Part shown: piece by piece, positions 59,314 through 64,000 of the stretch
Numbering within the stretch: position 1 is the first letter of the stretch
Layout: each line of letters starts with the position of its first letter
NCBI RefSeq assembly: GCF_023343835.1
Contig: NC_064434.1
Span: 16,039,505 to 16,103,504 of the forward strand
Source of the DNA: Lagopus muta
Lineage: Eukaryota > Chordata > Aves > Galliformes > Phasianidae
Direction: 5' to 3'
Length of the DNA stretch: 64,000 bases
The notes under the pieces: model-generated
The model's input: only the letters and a program-made list of their open reading frames with translations
What the model was told of the DNA's origin: nothing
Database searches by the model: none
Made by a program: the position numbers and the translations under genes

Positions 59314-59338
59314 AAAAAAAAAAAAAAAAAAAAAAAAA
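59314..59338 (+). repeat. Poly(A) run of about 25 bases
   Basis: Uninterrupted adenines. No processed gene copy is recognisable upstream, so I do not call it a retrocopy tail. Confidence 0.9.
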
Positions 59339-61950
59339 GAAATAAAAAATCACTAGAAGGAACAATTCATGATAGAAAAATGACTAGCTCAACAGCACAT
59401 AAGATTGTTTTATGAAAACATTTTAGCACTGATAACCACATCTTAGATTCAATCTACAGCTGATGGCAAGCCATCCTTGTATCTGTTCCCACTGCATGTA
59501 ATTAGCTTCTAACACATATCCACATCATGCGTTTTAAATCTTCCTTTCATCTTTCTACTGGAGTACTGATGACTCCAACAACGGATTCTTGAGCAAGCAT
59601 TTTATGACAGATGCTCTACATAGTCATTTTATATCTGCAGCATCAATAAAGCAATAAAACTTAATTGGTTACTTCAGCACGGAGAAGCTTATTTCTGACA
59701 CCTTGAAGCTGCAGATTGACAGGCGGGTTCACTCAGGGGGAGAGAAGGGAGGAGAGGGTGGGTCAAAGCCAATATTGCTTTGTGAATTACTTCTGATAGT
59801 TCTGGCCTGGTAATCAGCCCCATGCTAGATGAATCACAGAATGGATTCTGTTTCCTAGTTTCAGAATCCTGGATCAGAATCTTCTGTTTCCCAGTTTACC
59901 TGCTGTGCTGTTTGTGTTCAGTTGCACTAGCACAGCAGAGCACAGTTAGGGGAGAGGTTTAGATTCCATTGTTTGATGGTCAGCCCCAAAGAGTGCCAGA
60001 AAAACAGCTGAACACTCAAGCATACTACAAGATGTAGTGTAGATGAATCACTGGGATTTCTATCTGGAAATGAAGAATCCTGTAGGTGATGCTAAGCAGC
60101 AGATGAGACTAATGGATAATCCTAAAGCCCTGAAACCTCTTGATTTTGGTTTATTTTGGAAAAGAGATCTTTCACCACTCTCTGAAAAGAGTCTGTGTTC
60201 CTCTACATGATGCTTGTGTTATTACGGAAGAGCCAGACTGGATGGTCAAACAAATACAAGGAAGATGGTTGCATACAAAAATAGCATCCAAAGGCAACCT
60301 CTGAACTCCTCCAGTATGCAGAATGTAGCATGGCTCTGTTTATACTTTTGTAACACTAGAAAAAATATATATTCCATTATTCTTTAAAGGTTAGTGCAGG
60401 TGTCTTCTATTTAAAATGAAAGTGGAATTCTTGATATAATTTTGCAGATATCTGTAGCATAGTTTCTGCTTGAAACCAAACTAAAGGAAACCAAACACAA
60501 CAAGCATAATTTCTGAACTGCAGAAGGAAATGAGAATATGAGTGTATATCATCCCTTCCTCAACATTTATTCTTATGTTAATAACTAACTGGGATTTTAT
60601 AATTTCCTGTTGAACAGCCCCATTTATTCATTTATTAAAAAAAATAAATAAAACAAAGCTGATTTAGATATCACAATTGGAAAGCACAGAAGACACTGAC
60701 TTCTGGCTATAGTCTATGATTATTTCCTGTCTTCATTAATTCTGCTCATTTAGATCAGATATGATGCAGCAGTCACCTGGGCTATGATGGATCTTCTGTG
60801 AAGGTTGTGGTTGGAGGTAGGATTTTAACACTAAATAAAAACACAACACATTGTTATTAAAATACAGACATTTTTTGGCAAATTCTGCTTCTGAAAATAT
60901 TGCTCAATTAGTCCTGAGCTTCTATGACAATAAAACTCTGACTTCAGTTTTCTAGACTGTCACTACTTTTTTTTTATAGAGGGTTGTACTCAGTGCTCCT
61001 GGGCAAATACAGAATGATTGAGACCTGGGAAAAGAAAAAATTGTCCTCTCAAGCTGGGCCACTAAACATGGGCCACAGAACTACAAGGATAGGGCACACA
61101 CAAAGGAGCTCAGCTGCCATTATGGCCAACGTTCAGGCCTTCTTTGTTCATCTCCTCTGCATCTTTCTCTAGCTCCTCATCCCACCAACCCAATCTACCA
61201 CCTGCTCTGAAATAGGAAGCTGGTTGATAAAGCAGGTCTTCAACCACTGCAGGAGCTGCTGTGAGTCCCTGGCCCTCCTAGAGAGCCCAGAAGTTCCACA
61301 GAAAGTCCCTGCACTGTTGGCTTTCTGCAGTCTCTGAGTGGGAATCGATAGCAACACTCGGTTTTAGGACCACAGTGATGACAAGGGCCTAAGAATAAAT
61401 AATTTATGCATGCTACTATGATGCTCAGTGAAATGACACTGATAGGAACAACATCTATTGGTCTATAAACCTCTGAAAGGTAACACATTTGCAAGGTTGT
61501 TTGCTGGAAAAAAAAAGAGTATTCAAAAGCAGTTCTCTGTGTAGACCTTTCAATGAAAAATATAGATTGGTTTTGGTCAACAGTTTGTGACAGTCTGTAT
61601 TCTTATCTCCTCCTCACTATCTCAAAACTGGAGTTATCTTTAGATATGGAGCTCTTCCAAAGGAAAACCTTTAAAATCAGAAAGCACAGGCCAGGTCTTG
61701 ATTTCATCACTGTGAACAGGACCAGGGGCTGTGATATTATTCACCAACCATTTGAATAACTAGATAAAATTGATTGTTTCCTTATGGTTTGATTAGATTT
61801 TGTGTCAGTTCTTACAGTGACAGATTTAGAGAAAAGTAATAAAAAGACAATGTAATTTAAAAATCAATAACGTGGAGGGGGGGAATGCAGGCTGGGAAGT
61901 TTTGTGTAGTGGATAACACTGTACAGCAATGTTTGGTTTCTTCTTTTATC

Positions 61951-61981
61951 TTTATTTATTTATTTATTTATTTATTTATTA
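61951..61981 (+). repeat. TTTA tetranucleotide repeat
   Basis: About seven to eight TTTA units. Confidence 0.92.
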
Positions 61982-62249
61982 ACATTAAATAAATTTCTAG
62001 GGATTTTTATCTTTTGTAACGATTACAGCCCTTTTGCTGAGCTCATTTCCATTACACAGTATTATTCCAGCTGCTAGGCAAAGAGATAATATGCCCTTCA
62101 TTAAAAATAGCTAGGAAGGAGAGAGTAACATAGCCCTTCCCACCCTACCCTTAACAAACATCTCTTGTCTCTTATCTTTTTTTCCTACTCTTCCCCCTCC
62201 CCCCCCTTTTTTCTTTTTTAATTTCTTAACACGCTATTCAGATCTTTTG

Positions 62250-62480
62250 TCTACAGAGAAGTTTGATTATGCCTTAATCCAAATGGCCAGTTCAATCTAT
62301 TTTAATCCAATTAACTGATTCAGACTATGCTGGGTGTCATAATCCATTTCTTAATCCAATTAGCTATTGTCATTCTGACTATGGGTGAGGACTTTGCAGA
62401 GCAGAGGCTGTTGTTTGTTTTCAACTGCAGAAGCAACATGATGCTGCAAGCTAGTTTAGACTGTTTCCTTGGTAGCCCAA
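62250..62480. promoter_or_regulatory. Candidate enhancer with clustered TAATCC homeodomain sites
   Basis: Four TAATCC motifs lie within 88 bp, all on the plus strand (62,275-62,280, 62,303-62,308, 62,340-62,345 and 62,352-62,357). Two extend to TAATCCAATTA (62,303-62,313 and 62,352-62,362), which fits the P3 paired-homeodomain dimer site TAATYNRATTA. TAATCC is the preferred core of K50 homeodomains such as OTX, CRX, PITX and GSC. The DNA around it is repeat-free. Enhancer function is an inference. Confidence 0.45.
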
Positions 62481-62657
62481 ACAAGGAATGAAAAAAAAAA
62501 TGTCAGCAGCAGCAGTTGCATCCTTCATGGGTTTGATCTATTTTATCAATAATTAAAGGTGGTAGAACCTGATTTTCATGATTAAATTGGATTTGCCTCT
62601 TTGATTTTTATTTTCTTTTTCATGGAACTGAATTTAAATATACCACAGTGTGTGTGT

Positions 62658-62672
62658 GGGGGGGGGGGGGGG
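62658..62672 (+). repeat. Poly(G) run of 15 after a TG repeat
   Basis: A short TGTGTGTG run leads into fifteen guanines, then AGGGG and A-rich DNA. Confidence 0.92.
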
Positions 62673-62699
62673 AGGGGAAAAGGTGGGGGAGAAAAAAAA

Positions 62700-64000
62700 A
62701 AGCAAAAAAAAAGCTTGTAAATTGAGCTGCTTTAGCTTGGTGTGCTCAGCATGCAACAGTTCAAGGCTTCCCTCTATTTCATGAAAATCAGATCCCTTGT
62801 AAGGAAATGCAAAGTGAGTCTCTCAGTTCCATAATCAGTTGTGAAAATCTTGCCCTTTGTATTTTCCCTTTTCGAGCTAGTAGATTGAGCAGCTTATCCA
62901 GGGAAATGCAAGCTAGGATTTCATTAAAACATTTCAATTACTTTACTTTCCTATTGAGTCTGGAATATATATAAACATATCTGTTAGTTCCAGTATTATC
63001 ATATATTTTAGGTATTGAACAATATATTTCTAAATAATAGTATTCAGTTTTTGCTTTTACCTAATCTGGAAAAAAGCACTGAAATTATCAGATTTCACCT
63101 TTTATGGAGCTAAAAGTGACATTTGCTTCACGCTCTATTGACTCCGTAATGTATGGTCAAAGATACAGTGGACACACTGTTTTTCAAGGGCTTCTTGCTT
63201 CATTAAAATCCTACTCACCTTAGAGGTAATTAAGCTTCTCAGCTGATTCTCTTTGAGACAACTTGTGCAGTCTTATCTGAAAAAGTTTTGAAGTCCTTTT
63301 TTTATGAAAAATTAGAAGAAGAGTTAAGCTACTACTGGACAGTTTAAAACTTTTCCTTCACAGTCTGAATTTATGGTTTATGTGTGTGCTTGGAACATGA
63401 GTTAAAAACCGTGTGAAATGCACACCTCAGCAATATATTCTTTTACAAACATTTTCTTGATTCTAGCATTCAAGAACATACGCCTTAACTTTTCTACAGT
63501 GTTATTTTAAAAATAAATCTGAATCTTCCTTTTTTTTTCCTCAGTGTAAGAAAAAGCAGTGTTTTCTACATAAATTATGTATGTTCCAAAGTAAAAATAA
63601 AAGAGAGACAGAGGGAAGATGAAGTAAAAGAACTTTAGGAAAGAGGAAAGGGATTACTGTAAAGAAAAAATACAAAAATTTCCTCTCCGAACTTATTGTG
63701 TTTTTCTGTGTTATTGTCATACTTTCTATAGATACAACACTGATATTTTTTCATTGTGAATTTAAGCCATTTAAAAGGACTGGAGGTGTGGAACATTTTA
63801 ATTACATGATGTTGGCAATGAGAATGGTAAACGTTACATGAAATAATCACTTTGAAAATAAATAGTGCTTCATCAGAATGTTTTTGCTGTTCACTCTTTT
63901 ACAGAGTAAATTGGTACTGATGTCAAAATAAGGTATTCTCCAAGCAGCTGAAGGCTATAATGTGCCAGACCCCTCCATGGAATATTGTTTCTATTTTCCA
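62700..64000. other. Non-coding, repeat-poor right end
   Basis: No gene or CR1 was recognised. The first 700 bp is balanced in composition and free of simple repeats, so it may belong with the TAATCC-rich segment in a conserved element. Confidence 0.4.

Larger units (their letters stand above)
57526..62200. other. Gene desert, no gene recognised
   Basis: AT-rich DNA without recognisable CR1 copies or exons. It contains a 25-A run (59,314-59,338) and a TTTA tract. Open frames are short and have no recognised domain. Confidence 0.5.

Noticed and set aside
59281-59340. 25-A run as a possible processed-pseudogene tail
   Set aside because: No gene-like sequence or target-site duplication was found upstream.
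1-64000. CRISPR arrays, bacterial operons, riboswitches, integrated bacterial DNA
   Set aside because: The spliced genes and CR1 elements show a bird nuclear genome. The only regular arrays are microsatellites.

Overview
This is a window of bird nuclear genome, most likely chicken or another galliform. The evidence is dense CR1 LINE tails on both strands (the 'TTCTATGATTCTATGA' 3' ends and their reverse complements), short GC-rich promoters in an AT-rich background, and spliced genes with clear GT/AG junctions. There are no bacterial-style operons. Most open reading frames found here are chance or repeat-derived.

Layout. Positions 1-7,463 look like the start of a minus-strand gene's first intron. 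Its promoter is the CpG island at about 6,985-7,900, and a non-coding first exon ends at a strong minus-strand splice donor (7,463-7,458). Gene order matches the mammalian CMPK2-RSAD2-RNF144A block in mirror image, so RNF144A is the likely identity. This rests on synteny only, because no RNF144A coding exon is visible. Positions 11,395-16,145 (minus) hold all six coding exons of RSAD2 (viperin), which join into an intact 356-codon frame with the radical-SAM CxxxCxxC motif. A long 3' UTR may run left to about 8,386. Positions 22,122-26,607 (plus) hold five coding exons of CMPK2 (mitochondrial UMP-CMP kinase 2), an intact 253-codon frame with a P-loop. It lacks the roughly 200-residue N-terminal extension of the mammalian protein.

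RSAD2 and CMPK2 are divergent. Each has an interferon-response-type element next to its promoter (16,425-16,437 and 21,892-21,907), and a third ISRE-like site lies between them at 19,765-19,777. This fits a co-induced antiviral pair: CMPK2 supplies CDP/CTP precursors and viperin converts CTP to the chain terminator ddhCTP. The 5.7 kb between them is largely CR1 debris plus one unexplained open frame of about 120 codons (17,436-17,798, minus).

From about 27.7 kb to 64 kb I find no protein-coding gene. By synteny this is the gene desert towards SOX11. It holds scattered CR1 copies, including a CR1-in-CR1 nest at 56.4-57.5 kb, microsatellites, and candidate regulatory DNA. The most striking candidate is a cluster of four TAATCC homeodomain sites at 62,275-62,362, two of which are TAATCCAATTA dimer sites. 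A roughly 280-bp AAGGG/AAGGGG purine tract sits in CMPK2 intron 3.
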